From positions 1 through 64,000 of IMG/VR virus record IMGVR_UViG_3300034073_005177: a stretch of DNA of 64,000 nucleotides. One strand, written 5' to 3'. Below are positions 36,538 through 44,810 of this stretch, piece after piece. Made by a program: the position numbers and the translations under genes. The DNA comes from a virus. The number at the start of each line of letters is the position of its first letter. Positions within the stretch are counted from its first letter, which is position 1. The notes beneath the pieces are model-generated. The model made no database searches. It was not told the origin of the DNA and worked only from the letters and a program-made list of their open reading frames with translations.

Positions 36538-37253
36538 GAAGCGCTCCATATCATTTCGTTTGCTTTTCTATATGACTCGTGAGTACCAGCATCTACCCAC
36601 CCGCAAGTTACTTCTACAACGCGACCTGTCTTGTATTTAACAAACCAGGAATTAACATCACTAATTTCATATTCACCGCGCTGTGATGGGTTTAGCATTT
36701 CTACAACATCGAATGCATCAGAAGAATAACAATACAGTCCAACAATAGCTTTATTCGTTTTTGGATCTTTTGGTTTTTCTATGATGTCAACGACTTTGTC
36801 ACCATCATAAACAGGAACTCCAAAACGTTGGGGATCTGGTACTTCTTTTGAAAAAAGACGATAGTCATCGGCGCTGTTTTGAAATTCTTTTATTGACTTT
36901 GAAATCTCTTCATGATCGCTAAAGATATTATCACCAAGGATTACAGAAAACTTTTCATTGGCACAAAAGTCTTTGCAAAGCTTAAGGGCCGCGGCGATTC
37001 CATTTGCGGAGTCTTGAACTTTGTAAGTCATTGAACAGTTCTTTTCTGCTCCTGAACCTAACAAAGAAATTACTTGACCCATGTGCTCAGGTCCTGTTAC
37101 AAGCATGATGTCAAAAATTCCTGAAGAAACAAAAAGATCGATCATCCTATAAACCATCGGTGTTTGTCCGACTGGCAATAAACACTTATTTGTAACTTTC
37201 GTTAATGGACTTAAGCGACTGCCTGTTCCGCCAGCTAAAATAATGCCTTTCAT
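36534..37253 (-). CDS. rmlA: Glucose-1-phosphate thymidylyltransferase (RmlA-type)
   Basis: A 239-residue nucleotidyltransferase. KGIILAGGTGSRLSPLT is the pyrophosphorylase signature, followed by NKCLLPVGQTPMVYRMI, FSVILGDNIFSD, EKPKDPKTNKAIVGLYCY and a C-terminal GWVDAGTHESYRKA. It makes dTDP-glucose from glucose-1-phosphate and dTTP, feeding the RmlB-like enzyme. The length is that of a short RmlA without extra regulatory tail. The GT4 gene upstream and the RmlD-like gene downstream overlap it by 4 bases each. Confidence 0.92.
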   Translation of the reverse strand: MKGIILAGGTGSRLSPLTKVTNKCLLPVGQTPMVYRMIDLFVSSGIFDIMLVTGPEHMGQVISLLGSGAEKNCSMTYKVQDSANGIAAALKLCKDFCANEKFSVILGDNIFSDHEEISKSIKEFQNSADDYRLFSKEVPDPQRFGVPVYDGDKVVDIIEKPKDPKTNKAIVGLYCYSSDAFDVVEMLNPSQRGEYEISDVNSWFVKYKTGRVVEVTCGWVDAGTHESYRKANEMIWSAS

Positions 37254-38143
37254 AAAATAGACTCCAAAGCCTTAATATATTTTTGACTCACGCTGATTAT
37301 GTCGATCGTACTGTCGATATTGTTGTTTTTTCTATTAGAAAGGTCAAGCTTGGGAGGAGAATAAAGATCTAATGGTTGCATATCCCAATTTAGATCTTCA
37401 ACTATAATTGCGTTTGGTCCTGCTATTTCTTTTGTTCCTCCGCTTGAAGCGACGACTAATTCGCAACCTGAAGCTCGAGCGTCTACAACGACGTTTGGAC
37501 AATGGTCCAGAAAGGCAAGGTGAACAAAAACCTTTGATCTCTTATAAAGAGAGATGCACTGTTCCCAGGAAAGTTGACCTACATAAAACACTCTTGGATG
37601 TTTGATCACATGGTCTGGATTTTCTCCTGCAACAACCATACAGGAATCCTCTGGGGCGTTTTCTAAAAAATAATCTATGTTATCTTTAAGCCTTTTATGC
37701 GGACGCCAGGAAGAGCCACAGGACCACACTTCCGAGTACTTGTCGAGCTCTGGGTGGGACAGCGGTTGGATCTTTGAGATGGTTTCAAAGCATGTTCCAT
37801 TGTTAATAACCACTGATTTTTTGTGATCTCCAAAGTAGGCCTCGGTCAACCTTTTGTTGAAATTGGATTGGTACACAACTAGGTCGCTAGCCTCGAACGA
37901 TCTTCTTATGGGCTCGTTTTGAGACCCCCAATCTTGCCGAGTATTGAAATAGATGCCGTCTAACCGCAGGGCAGTAGGAACAACCTTTTGAGTCATCATG
38001 ATGAAAGAGAGCTGTACCTGCGGGTCTATGACTCCAGGCCCGGCCTCATGACCAGATTTGTTTAACTCCATTATTAATCTTTTGCCGAACGAATTGGGTC
38101 CTGAGGATGATGATATGTTAACATTATCAAATAGTATCTTCAC
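37250..38143 (-). CDS. Glycosyltransferase, GT4-like (GT-B fold)
   Basis: A 297-residue GT-B enzyme that begins MKILFDNVNISSSSGPNSFGKRL, the typical first strand and glycine-rich turn. The donor half shows VWSCGSSWRPHKRL, CMVVAGENPDH and VHLAFLDHCPNVVVDARASGCELVVASSGG. The E-x7-E motif is changed to D-type residues, so the family is clear but activity is less sure. Its ATGA overlaps with the GT2 gene upstream and rmlA downstream place it at the head of the dTDP-sugar set. Confidence 0.8.
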   Translation of the reverse strand: MKILFDNVNISSSSGPNSFGKRLIMELNKSGHEAGPGVIDPQVQLSFIMMTQKVVPTALRLDGIYFNTRQDWGSQNEPIRRSFEASDLVVYQSNFNKRLTEAYFGDHKKSVVINNGTCFETISKIQPLSHPELDKYSEVWSCGSSWRPHKRLKDNIDYFLENAPEDSCMVVAGENPDHVIKHPRVFYVGQLSWEQCISLYKRSKVFVHLAFLDHCPNVVVDARASGCELVVASSGGTKEIAGPNAIIVEDLNWDMQPLDLYSPPKLDLSNRKNNNIDSTIDIISVSQKYIKALESIL

Positions 38144-38877
38144 CTTAGGTATCCTCTTTCCCTTATCATCTCTGCCGACATTTTTTGGTTGACTGCACGA
38201 TCTGAGGTAAACAGGTTTTTATTTCCGAGGTCGATGTTGTAGTGGTAACCTACGACTGGAATAAAGTTCAACTTTTTTCCTTCCTGCAATGATAGGTGCA
38301 TCATCGGAAGGAAGATGGCCTGGTCGCATGCAATCATGATGTATTCACCTGAGTCAGTAAGGAAATTAGCCTTTGGAACTTTTCTGAGTTGACCGGCCCT
38401 AAAGGTCTTTAGATGGCTAGAGACCCAAGGGTGTTGATATACTGTTTGCCCGGGTTGGAGCTTAAGTGGACCTGAAATGTTTCGGGGAGTATAACTCCAA
38501 CGATGGGCTGTCCACGCGACTGCCTGAAATGGATCTTTGTAAGTTTCATTTAAAACCCAAAGAAGATCATTTTCTAGAAGCCAATCTCCACCGTCCAAAC
38601 GACATACCACCTCATCATCCTCTATAAACTCCAGAGAAGCGAGAGTGTTTCTGACCTCACCATGTTTTTCTGTCCTGTCCACTAGAGTAAACTTGTCTCT
38701 ATGGATAGAACCTTCCACTATTCTTTTGACCAAGGCTGGTCCATCGTCGGTTGACATATCATTGATGACAATAGCCCTCCAATCCGAGTAGCTTTGAGCC
38801 ATCATGGAGTGGAGGGTATTTGAGATGTCTTCTTCTGCGTTATAGTATGGAACAACGAAGACAAAACGATTCTTCAC
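38140..38877 (-). CDS. Glycosyltransferase, GT2 (GT-A fold)
   Basis: A 245-residue family 2 transferase. FVFVVPYYNAEEDISNTLHSMMAQSYSDWRAIVINDMSTDDG is a textbook GT2 start, and VVCRLDGGDWLLENDLLWVL gives the DxD-like metal motif (here LDGGD). The C-terminal third is the acceptor side, with a late YHYNIDLGNKNLF. No membrane helix is present. The gene has 4-base overlaps with the fused transferase upstream and the GT4 downstream. Confidence 0.88.
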   Translation of the reverse strand: MKNRFVFVVPYYNAEEDISNTLHSMMAQSYSDWRAIVINDMSTDDGPALVKRIVEGSIHRDKFTLVDRTEKHGEVRNTLASLEFIEDDEVVCRLDGGDWLLENDLLWVLNETYKDPFQAVAWTAHRWSYTPRNISGPLKLQPGQTVYQHPWVSSHLKTFRAGQLRKVPKANFLTDSGEYIMIACDQAIFLPMMHLSLQEGKKLNFIPVVGYHYNIDLGNKNLFTSDRAVNQKMSAEMIRERGYLR

Positions 38878-40835
38878 ACTAATGTCTCCGAAAAGAGAAT
38901 TTGATTCTTGGCCATCACGGCAGGCTCAGATTTTTTTATATCAACCCAAGGAGTAGGTTTTGAGAAATCAACGCGGTCGTGGAAAATCCAGCCGCCCAGT
39001 TCCTTTTTCATTCTAAGCGCAAGGTCTTTAATTTCCTGATCTGTAACCTCAGACCATTTTTTGTTAAAAAATTTATTGTTTTCGGGAACGTCATCTTGAA
39101 TCTGGTTATAAAGACTCGCCCAATGTCGCGACCAGAAACCTTTATAAGTGTGGATCTTTCTTTCTAAATCATACCAAGAATAATGGTAAACGCCTGGTAG
39201 TTGGGTAACAACATTGTTGAACCAATTATTGTACGCAATCAACGCATCTTTGTTGCCGGCAAAGGCAGCACGACGGGCGGCATCTACTTCATTTGTATAA
39301 AAAGTTACACACGGCACGTTTTCAAGAGTATCGCTATAAATGTAGTCATCGCCGTCGGAACCAGCCGAATACATCGTACCGTCTTGGTCGAATCTTCGAT
39401 GCGCTTTCGGTAAACCATGCGTAATTTTGGGATTGTTTCTACTTAGCCTCCATTTCCAGGGATTAACATCGACGCGAACCTTTTCAGGGCCGCCCCAATA
39501 CTCAACGACGGGAAGAGCGATAAGATCGACACCTTTCGGAAACTTTTTGACTAAATCAATAATTTTTGCATAATCATCTTCGTGTACAACTTCGTCAATA
39601 TCAACCTGCCAACAAAAATCACTGGTGCACTTCTTTCTGGCCTCGGCCTTCTGTTGGCCGTTGAAGAGGGCAAACCTCTTATCATTCCAATCTCTAATAA
39701 ACTGGAACGGTTTAACACGAGAATCTATTTTTTGAATTTCCAGCAATCTTTCCCAAGTACCGTCGGTCGATCCACCATCTACGACTACGACTTCATCGCA
39801 AAAACCCAGTAGAGACTTTATCGATTGTTCCCAAGGGTAATTTTGTTCAATGCAATTTCTAGTCTGCGTATATCCGCTAATTGTAGGTTTGTAATCCATA
39901 AGATTTTTAATTCCATTCCAAAATAGGTTGGGAGCTGCGTAAAGATATTCTTCTATCGATTCGATATCATCGGTAGCGAACCACTCTTCGTCTTTATGTT
40001 GAACGTTATCATTTAAATGTAAATTACAACCGAGAAGTTTTGCTTCTATAACCATTCGAGGGCAAGTATCTTTACCTTTTGGTAGGTACACAAATCCTTC
40101 AGCCGCTGCAAGTTTAGCTAAAGTAGCCTCGTATGATAAACCCCAAATAATTTCATGTTCTTTTTGATGAGTATCGCACCATTGCTTAGCTTCATCAAAA
40201 CCCTTTACCCATGAATCACTACCTAATACGATCCATCCTTTTTTTGATTCATTAGATTTAGTTAAGCTATTTCTTAAAATCTTAATTTTACCAAGCGTTT
40301 CTTTAGAAAAGACACTGGACAGTACAATGTTGGTATTGTCTGTCAAAAACGGGAAAAGAGAATGATACCAATTTTTCTGAGCTTCAGACATCCACCAAAG
40401 AGAATTAGCACCATGAAAAAAAGCAGAAATTAGTTTACCGTTAACTTGTTCATGACAATCGCACTTAGTACCTGCGATGCTAGCGTGTTTTTCAGGCGAT
40501 CGATAACGACAATACTTGTAATCATATTCTAAAATCGAATATTGCAAATTCGCAATAATGCTGGGGATTAGTTGAGGATTAAGTGCCGAAAAATTACCAA
40601 ATATCCAATATTTCGACATACCCTGTTGTAACATGTCCATCGTAACATGCTGTGACTTTATTTTTTGAATCTTAACTGGACATTCGGTGATTAGTGCTTC
40701 AGAAGTTAATTCTGCGCCACCAACATAATCATCTACAAATAAATCAGCCACAAATATAATTTGTGTATCTGGCAGTAATCTTATTACTGAATTATCAGAT
40801 CCAAATATTTCTTCTTTAAGATTAAAATTATTCAT
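38874..40835 (-). CDS. Two-domain glycosyltransferase, GT-B-like N-half fused to GT2 C-half
   Basis: A 653-residue fusion. Residues 1-340 start with QIIFVADLFVDDYVGGAELTSEAL and contain GWIVLGSDSWVKGFDEA, then EGFVYLPKGKDTCPRMVIEAKLLGC, a family 4-type donor half. Residues 350-560 read CDEVVVVDGGSTDGTWERLLEI, then CWQVDIDEVVHEDDYAKI, a GT2-type domain with the DxD motif (DID). The remaining 90 residues are helical, with Trp-rich stretches. It may transfer two sugars in sequence. It is the first gene of the minus-strand glycan operon, 92 bases from the divergent plus-strand gene. Confidence 0.82.
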   Translation of the reverse strand: MNNFNLKEEIFGSDNSVIRLLPDTQIIFVADLFVDDYVGGAELTSEALITECPVKIQKIKSQHVTMDMLQQGMSKYWIFGNFSALNPQLIPSIIANLQYSILEYDYKYCRYRSPEKHASIAGTKCDCHEQVNGKLISAFFHGANSLWWMSEAQKNWYHSLFPFLTDNTNIVLSSVFSKETLGKIKILRNSLTKSNESKKGWIVLGSDSWVKGFDEAKQWCDTHQKEHEIIWGLSYEATLAKLAAAEGFVYLPKGKDTCPRMVIEAKLLGCNLHLNDNVQHKDEEWFATDDIESIEEYLYAAPNLFWNGIKNLMDYKPTISGYTQTRNCIEQNYPWEQSIKSLLGFCDEVVVVDGGSTDGTWERLLEIQKIDSRVKPFQFIRDWNDKRFALFNGQQKAEARKKCTSDFCWQVDIDEVVHEDDYAKIIDLVKKFPKGVDLIALPVVEYWGGPEKVRVDVNPWKWRLSRNNPKITHGLPKAHRRFDQDGTMYSAGSDGDDYIYSDTLENVPCVTFYTNEVDAARRAAFAGNKDALIAYNNWFNNVVTQLPGVYHYSWYDLERKIHTYKGFWSRHWASLYNQIQDDVPENNKFFNKKWSEVTDQEIKDLALRMKKELGGWIFHDRVDFSKPTPWVDIKKSEPAVMAKNQILFSETLV

Positions 40836-40927
40836 AGATAGAATCTTATTTTATTAAATTTTATTTAAAAATAAATCTAAATAAATTTCTTATTTCTGAT
40901 TTGAGAAAGTAATTATGACAGTCGATT
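40836..40927. promoter_or_regulatory. Divergent AT-rich spacer with probable outward promoters
   Basis: The only gap that separates the 25-kb minus operon from the plus-strand block. It is strongly AT-rich with several TAAATAA and AATAAAT runs on both strands, near matches to the T4-type late element TATAAATA. A good -10-like TAATTAT lies at 40909-40915 of the plus strand, 13 bases before the ATG at 40928. Transcription should begin here in both directions, but no single site is clear enough to name. No terminator or RNA gene is visible. Confidence 0.4.
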
Positions 40928-41476
40928 ATGAACAAAAAAATAAATCATCGTCAAAAATCGATTTATACCAGCGACGAAGATGATGAGGTCGAATCGAACG
41001 GAAAAAATTCCGTAAAATTATTGCATAATATTCATCAAAAACTAGATGCTAGTCCAGCTTTAAATGGCGGCTTCGATAGGTTACTTTATAAGATTGATGG
41101 CATAGAAAAAAGCCAAGTACAAATTGTTGAAAAGGTTGATAAAATTCACGATGCTATTTATCATCCAGACGAAGGTTTATTTGCACGCATAGCTGCTACC
41201 AAGGCATCACAAACTGAATCGATGATTCGAGTAGAAAAACAAGTAGAAGAAATAACAAGTTGGAAAGATGAAGCCCAGTCGCAAGACGAAAACTGCGAAA
41301 AGGAAGCAGACGAAATTCAATTAAAAATTCAACGCCTAGAAAACACGATCGTCAACGTCGAAAGATTTCAGTCTCTAGTAATTTCATCGCTAAAATGGTT
41401 GGCAGCAGGATTGGGTGGTGCATTGGTGTCTGTTATTGCAAAAATTTTGTATAATTCGATAAAGTTATTACCTTGA
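40928..41476 (+). CDS. Coiled-coil protein with C-terminal membrane segment
   Basis: A 182-residue protein with a charged N-terminal half, a long coiled coil (residues about 60-145, rich in Glu, Lys, Gln with heptad spacing) and a C-terminal hydrophobic segment (about 150-178, SLKWLAAGLGGALVSVIAKI). XhlA-type and similar phage membrane proteins share this topology, but the family is not established here. The membrane end is followed by a short NSIKLLP tail. It stands alone upstream of the chaperonin-like gene, 37 bases away. Confidence 0.6.
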   Translation: MNKKINHRQKSIYTSDEDDEVESNGKNSVKLLHNIHQKLDASPALNGGFDRLLYKIDGIEKSQVQIVEKVDKIHDAIYHPDEGLFARIAATKASQTESMIRVEKQVEEITSWKDEAQSQDENCEKEADEIQLKIQRLENTIVNVERFQSLVISSLKWLAAGLGGALVSVIAKILYNSIKLLP

Positions 41477-41513
41477 CTTATACACCGATAATTGATGAAT
41501 ATATGTTTTTTAG

Positions 41514-42689
41514 GTGAATAATCTATACGTTGAAAGCGATATTAAAAAAGAATTAACCAACGTATTAAAAGACTTAAAAAATTATTTTAATAGCTATAAA
41601 AATTCTACTTTTTTCTTACAAAAAGCTCAGAATTTAAAATTCGAAAACGAATGTCAACAAAGAATTTATGATATTTTAATTGGCCACGCAATAAAAGCGG
41701 AAGCAATATCAGCGGGTGGATTTGAAAGTTTTATTTACAATTTGTACGATTTCGCTTCTTCACCATTAAAAGAAGTCGAATCTATAGCATTTAGCAAGTC
41801 CTCTTTGCGATCTTTAATATCTTCTTTTGTTTTAGAACATCCTACTATCTGTTTATTAGAAGATTGTTTTAAGCTGGCTGGAACGCGCGGAAAGATTATA
41901 TTAACGCAACATCCCATTAATGGAGAAGACGATATCATAGAATTGAATACGGGCTCGTATTTTAATGAGTTAATGCCGGCTTTCGATATCAAATCAACTA
42001 AATTTTTAAATGCAAAAATTCTTTGTATCGATGGATTCATCGAATCCGTATCAGAGTTACACAGAATATTAGAAGATGCTTCTAAGCAAAAAGAAACCGT
42101 AATTCTTTTCGTCAGAGGGCTATCAGATGATGTTCGTCATACATTAAAAATTAATTACGATAGAGGTTCGCTTCAAGTAATTCCAGTTATCGTAAAATAT
42201 GACCTAGATGGTGTTAACTTATTGAAAGACATCGCCATACTAAACTCTAGCGATGTTATTTCTTCGCTTAAAGGTCAACTTATATCTAACGTTGACATAT
42301 CTTGCGTTAATAGGATTGAAAGCATAGACATTTCTTCCAGCGGAATCCTTATTGAAAATTCGTCAACATCCAGAGACGTCGACTTGCATATCAAAAGCTT
42401 GCAACAAAAGATCTTGGTCGCATCAAATCAATATGAAATCGAAGCCTTAACGAAAAGGATTCAAAATCTGGGTACTTATCGTATTACTATTAGACTAAAA
42501 AATGATCAAAATAAAATGTTGAGATCGCTAGAAATAGATAGAACATTAAGGGCTGCAAAATCTGCAATAACGTTTGGCACGTGCGAATATAATAACAAAA
42601 TATATCCATACGCAAGCCTTAAGGCAGGTCAGTTTTTCGTTAAAAAGTTTTTTGAAACTATTCAAGATTTAGGCGTCATTCTAACCTAG
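41514..42689 (+). CDS. Degenerate GroEL-like chaperonin lacking ATP-binding equatorial motifs
   Basis: A 391-residue protein that matches GroEL by eye in its apical and intermediate parts. Residues 114-150 equal the GroEL GKEGVITVEDG region through the FDRGYLSP-like stretch (here GSYFNELMP). ILCIDGFIESVSELHRILE matches the ILLADKKISNIREMLPVLE helix, RGSLQVIPVIVKYDLDGVNLLKDIAILNSSDVIS matches RGIVKVAAVKAP to QDIATLTGGTVIS, and LHIKSLQQKILVASNQYEIEALTKRI matches the intermediate arm helix. The N-terminal ATP motifs (GDGTT, TLGPKG) and the C-terminal equatorial helices are missing. It starts at GTG 41514. It may bind proteins without an ATP cycle or work with host GroEL. No alignment was run. 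Confidence 0.72.
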   Translation: MNNLYVESDIKKELTNVLKDLKNYFNSYKNSTFFLQKAQNLKFENECQQRIYDILIGHAIKAEAISAGGFESFIYNLYDFASSPLKEVESIAFSKSSLRSLISSFVLEHPTICLLEDCFKLAGTRGKIILTQHPINGEDDIIELNTGSYFNELMPAFDIKSTKFLNAKILCIDGFIESVSELHRILEDASKQKETVILFVRGLSDDVRHTLKINYDRGSLQVIPVIVKYDLDGVNLLKDIAILNSSDVISSLKGQLISNVDISCVNRIESIDISSSGILIENSSTSRDVDLHIKSLQQKILVASNQYEIEALTKRIQNLGTYRITIRLKNDQNKMLRSLEIDRTLRAAKSAITFGTCEYNNKIYPYASLKAGQFFVKKFFETIQDLGVILT

Positions 42690-43765
42690 GTTGTTGCTGG
42701 CTGCGCTTGAGTTGCGCCTTTTTCTTGATCTTTTTTCAATCTTTCGACTTCCTTTTTTATTTGATCTTGTAGTTTGACCTTAAAGTCTTTTTCAAAGTCG
42801 ACCATTAATCCGCGAATGAATCCGTCCGTTTGGTCATCAGGAATATTAAATTTTCTTTGAAGTTTTTGTAATTCTGGTACTACTAAATTTCCTTCAAAAG
42901 TCCCTAACTTAAATCCTAACTCATCGAATAAAGACAATAGCGCCTTACCATTACTAATACCAGCTTTTTGAGCAGCTGCTTGTGTAATTTTAATATTTTG
43001 CTGTTGTTGTTGCTTCGATGGTTCGCCTCCCGATTGTTTGTCTTGCGAAGGAGCTTCACCACCGGCTTCTTCAGGACTAGCTAATTTAGGATCAACGTCA
43101 GCAACAGTTGTACCGCTATTTAAAACTTTAGAAATTTCTCCTAGTTGTACAGGTGTAGCATTAAATAAATCTTGTACGAGCTTATTTGTATCGATACCAG
43201 GAATTTTTCCGAATACCTTACCGAAGGTACCTGCAGGAATAAAAGCTTTTGTTAAAGAATTTTCTACGTTTTTCTTTAACTTGTCATCATCTTGAATCAA
43301 TTCGATTAATTTCATTCCTTGCTTTTCATTGTCTTTTTCAATATCTTTAATATTGTTTTTTAGAATAGTTGGTAAAATTTTAAAACCAGCCTCTAACGCT
43401 CCCACCATCGCTAAGCCTGCGAGGATTGGATTTTTAGCGGGGGTTTTGCTAAATAGACTCGCAATGTTTCCCTTAAATCTTGTTAGTCCACCACCACCCG
43501 TGAATTCATTAATTTGTTTTACGATTTGATCTATAGCGCCAGTCAATAAGTCCATACCTGCATTTTTAGCAGTATCACTAATCTTTTGTAGTTTTTCAAT
43601 AACTTCAGTTGCTTGCTTATATTCATCGGCGTCTAAAGCTTCTAACAAAATTGCTACTTGATATTCTTCGCTCGATTTAAGCGTTTCGTCTATCAACTTT
43701 AATTTGCTTTTTACTTCAGTTATTTTTTTATTTTGATAATGTTGCTTTAAGGTAGTTTGCGTCAT
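42686..43765 (-). CDS. Unknown acidic/basic protein with Gln-rich linker
   Basis: A 359-residue protein on the opposite strand of its neighbours. It has a helical N-terminus (residues 1-100), a Gly-rich turn, a hydrophobic stretch around 113-133 (NPILAGLAMVGALEAGFKIL) that could be a membrane or buried helix, a Pro/Ser/Gln-rich linker near 235-260 with a Gln run, and a helical C-terminus ending Lys/Glu-rich. I do not recognise it. It converges with the GroEL-like gene, overlapping it by 4 bases, so the two transcripts meet tail to tail. It may be a virion or membrane protein. Confidence 0.5.
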   Translation of the reverse strand: MTQTTLKQHYQNKKITEVKSKLKLIDETLKSSEEYQVAILLEALDADEYKQATEVIEKLQKISDTAKNAGMDLLTGAIDQIVKQINEFTGGGGLTRFKGNIASLFSKTPAKNPILAGLAMVGALEAGFKILPTILKNNIKDIEKDNEKQGMKLIELIQDDDKLKKNVENSLTKAFIPAGTFGKVFGKIPGIDTNKLVQDLFNATPVQLGEISKVLNSGTTVADVDPKLASPEEAGGEAPSQDKQSGGEPSKQQQQQNIKITQAAAQKAGISNGKALLSLFDELGFKLGTFEGNLVVPELQKLQRKFNIPDDQTDGFIRGLMVDFEKDFKVKLQDQIKKEVERLKKDQEKGATQAQPATT

Positions 43766-43794
43766 AACAGTTTCTTTCTAGTTTTACCAGCAGC

Positions 43795-43802
43795 CATAAA
43801 TA
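43795..43802 (+). promoter_or_regulatory. Candidate late promoter, CATAAATA
   Basis: The octamer CATAAATA matches the T4 late -10 element TATAAATA at 7 of 8 positions. It lies 27 bases upstream of the ATG at 43830, in the gap that opens the plus-strand block. T4-like late elements need the gp55-type sigma, for which a candidate gene exists in this window. No -35 is expected. AT-rich sequence makes chance matches possible. Confidence 0.4.
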
Positions 43803-43829
43803 TTGTAAATTTTGGATGGTGGTGTAAAA

Positions 43830-44105
43830 ATGAATCAAATAGATAAAATTTCTAAAGAGGCTATGAGTTTATTAAACTATGCTAAAGATACAGCAATTGC
43901 AAATTTGACGACTGCCAATGGTCAAAAAAAACTAGAACCCCAACTCGACGGCGCGCAATTATTAGCTGTAATCAATTTGTTAAATTTATCCTTGTCACAA
44001 GGATTTCAAAAAGGATTACCATCTTTTCAAAAGACAGTAAAGCATCAAATTGATAATTCGTCTACAACGAAAGCAACAAAAACGTCCGAGCTAAAAAAGA
44101 AATGA
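43830..44105 (+). CDS. Unknown small protein
   Basis: A 91-residue protein from ATG 43830 (a TTG frame at 43812 would add six residues; the ATG looks better). It has a helical, Ala- and Leu-rich body, then a Ser/Thr/Lys tail ending KKK. There is no Cys and no known motif. It leads a run of small genes, ending one base before the Zn-type gene at 44107, and so belongs to the clpP gene set in position. No function can be given. Confidence 0.6.
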   Translation: MNQIDKISKEAMSLLNYAKDTAIANLTTANGQKKLEPQLDGAQLLAVINLLNLSLSQGFQKGLPSFQKTVKHQIDNSSTTKATKTSELKKK

Positions 44106-44106
44106 T

Positions 44107-44571
44107 ATGAGAGGTCAAAAACATTTAATAAAATGTAGATGTGTTTTGCCCCAATATAAAAATTTGCCAAAACCACCAGTTCACAAATTTATCGTTTTTT
44201 CTACTATAAAGGACAACGATGAAGTAATCACGAAGTATGCACAATGCAATAATTGTGGCGTAATTCACAGAGTTACAAACATATGTGCTTCAGAAATAAT
44301 TTCTGGTAAAGATCATATGAATTCTTTGATTACTGTTGAAGATATTAAGCCAACGTTGCACAGTAACATAGCTAATATTTTAGAAGCAAACTCCGTAGAT
44401 TTACCAACGTGGGAGGCTGTTCAATTTATTATTGAAAATAAACGTTGGGGCGATATGGTTGTTTTAAATGAAGAGATAGAAGGTAATGAAGCTTGTGGTA
44501 AATACATTAGAATTTTAGGAGAAGCTCTTTGTAAAGTAGAAGCATTTACAAGATCTATAGGGATAATATGA
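44107..44571 (+). CDS. Unknown protein with zinc-ribbon-like cysteines
   Basis: A 154-residue protein. It has a Cys-Arg-Cys pair at positions 10 and 12 and CNNCGVIHR near residues 48-56, four cysteines spaced like a zinc ribbon. The rest is helical with no further signature. Three more Cys (near 60, 130 and 142) are not clearly placed. A nucleic-acid or protein-binding role is possible. It overlaps the next gene by 4 bases (ATGA) and lies just upstream of clpP. Confidence 0.55.
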   Translation: MRGQKHLIKCRCVLPQYKNLPKPPVHKFIVFSTIKDNDEVITKYAQCNNCGVIHRVTNICASEIISGKDHMNSLITVEDIKPTLHSNIANILEANSVDLPTWEAVQFIIENKRWGDMVVLNEEIEGNEACGKYIRILGEALCKVEAFTRSIGII

Positions 44572-44807
44572 CGCTTGAACTGTATGGACAATCTAATGGA
44601 GATAAGCTTGCAGAAGAGAGCGAAACTGCAAGAAAAATAGTGAAAGAAATTTCTAATTTTGGAATTTCTGAAAGACAACGATGTTTAATAATGTATTATC
44701 TTAGTTTAGAACTAGAAGACATTGAAAAAGCTCAGTTAATTTCATCTTTTTTAAAAGAGTGCATACCAAACTTAACTATTACAGGCATATATCAAGGAAG
44801 CGAGTAA
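44568..44807 (+). CDS. Unknown small helical protein
   Basis: A 79-residue protein with a charged N-terminal helix and a middle segment ISERQRCLIMYYLSLELED. No motif is recognised. It sits between the Zn-type gene (4-base overlap) and clpP (3-base gap), and may be an adaptor or regulator of that protease by location only. Confidence 0.55.
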   Translation: MTLELYGQSNGDKLAEESETARKIVKEISNFGISERQRCLIMYYLSLELEDIEKAQLISSFLKECIPNLTITGIYQGSE

Positions 44808-44810
44808 ACA

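Noticed and set aside
15426-40835. Bacterial O-antigen locus, i.e. a host chromosome segment
   Set aside because: It is flanked on both sides by phage structural and phage-type genes, lacks Wzx/Wzy/Wzz, and the genes overlap as in the surrounding phage DNA.
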